64,000 nt of DNA from Thalassospira profundimaris WP0211 (GTDB taxonomy: Bacteria; Pseudomonadota; Alphaproteobacteria; Rhodospirillales; Thalassospiraceae): the NCBI RefSeq assembly GCF_000300275.1, contig NZ_AMRN01000003.1:248001-312000 (forward strand), read 5' to 3'. Position 1 is the stretch's first letter. Every line of letters begins with the position of its first letter. Of the stretch, positions 63,600 through 64,000 are shown one piece after another. The notes under the pieces were generated by a model. It ran no database searches, was not told the origin of the DNA, and worked only from the letters and a program-made list of their open reading frames with translations. The translations under genes were made by a program, and so were the position numbers.

Positions 63600-64000
63600 T
63601 TACTTGAAATTAGGTGCACGTTTTTCAAGGAACGCCTTCAATCCTTCCTGTGCATCTTCGCTGGTTTGCGTCAGGGCGGCACACAGGCTTTCGGTAAACA
63701 GGCCATCGGTTTTCGCCATGTCTTCGATCCGTGACAGGGCCTGGATCATGACATAGTTCGAAAGCTGGGCGTTTTCGGCAACCGTATTGGCAAGTTCGAT
63801 GGCCTTTGCTTCGGCGGCTTCCTCGCTGTCACAGACGTAGTGGGTCAGGCCAAGGCGAAGGCCGTCTTCGGCGTTGTATTTGCGCCCGGTCAGCATCATC
63901 TCGATCATGCGATCCGCGCCCAGAATCCGGCCGACCCGGACCGATGCGCCGCCGCCAACGAAAATGCCACGGCGTCCTTCGGGAAGCTGGAAAAAGGCGG
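63600..64000 (-). CDS. Enoyl-CoA hydratase/isomerase family protein, partial
   Basis: Only the C-terminal 133 residues are in the window; the gene runs off the right edge on the minus strand. The visible part has FFQLPEGRRGIFVGGGASVR, where the crotonase oxyanion/catalytic loop lies, then MLTGRKYNAEDGLRLGLTHYV and a helical tail ending KRAPNFK. It is a crotonase-fold enzyme that probably hydrates an unsaturated acyl-CoA in the same pathway as the acyl-CoA dehydrogenase and thioesterase downstream. Confidence 0.85.
   Translation of the reverse strand, partial: AFFQLPEGRRGIFVGGGASVRVGRILGADRMIEMMLTGRKYNAEDGLRLGLTHYVCDSEEAAEAKAIELANTVAENAQLSNYVMIQALSRIEDMAKTDGLFTESLCAALTQTSEDAQEGLKAFLEKRAPNFK

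Overview
The window looks like a chromosomal segment of an alphaproteobacterium, probably Rhodospirillales and most like Thalassospira. This rests on the gene set (CobS/CobT, xerD next to aroK-aroB, BolA-DnaJ, DUF1285, DUF6111), the moderate GC content and the abundance of ABC/TRAP importers. The genus is an inference, not something the sequence proves. No rRNA, CRISPR array, prophage or insertion sequence was seen.

Positions 1-33,800 are mostly housekeeping. They hold a MoxR ATPase/DUF58 pair; a plus-strand run of DUF1285, NUDIX, DUF6111, CCA-adding enzyme and GDSL esterase; an EAL-CBS-GGDEF protein; xerD; aroK-aroB; a CorC-like transporter; CBS and DUF2889 proteins; a PQQ-type sugar dehydrogenase with a di-heme cytochrome c; bolA; a J-domain protein; cobS-cobT; gluQRS; a membrane GGDEF-EAL protein; rpmB; an HNH nuclease; and dsbB and a DedA protein. 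At 28.9-32.2 kb an AraC regulator and a TonB siderophore receptor sit behind a good Fur-box match.

At 33,703 lies a complete tRNA-Leu(CAA). Its 3' part (33,735-33,790) is repeated exactly, 56 bp, at 43,197-43,252. The 9.46 kb between the copies is a tRNA-integrated island with no integrase. Its cargo is one metabolic unit: a LacI regulator, a two-permease sugar-type ABC importer, divergent DhaK and DhaL kinase subunits, and an aldo/keto reductase. It probably imports and phosphorylates a polyol or short ketose.

From 57.8 to 44.5 kb on the minus strand is a second self-contained system. A histidine kinase and NtrC-type response regulator precede two 19-bp palindromes with identical arms, then a textbook sigma-54 promoter. 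The promoter leads an apparent nine-gene operon: two periplasmic binding proteins, two LIV-type permeases, two ATPases, an Fe-type alcohol dehydrogenase, an aldehyde dehydrogenase and a second Fe-type alcohol dehydrogenase. The layout suggests uptake plus stepwise oxidation of an alcohol or diol, sensed by the two-component pair.

The right end (57.9-64 kb, minus strand) is a CoA-thioester catabolic cluster: a crotonase cut by the window edge, a TRAP transporter (DctP, DctQ, DctM), a MarR regulator, a thioesterase and an acyl-CoA dehydrogenase. It resembles organic-acid or aromatic-acid side-chain degradation loci.
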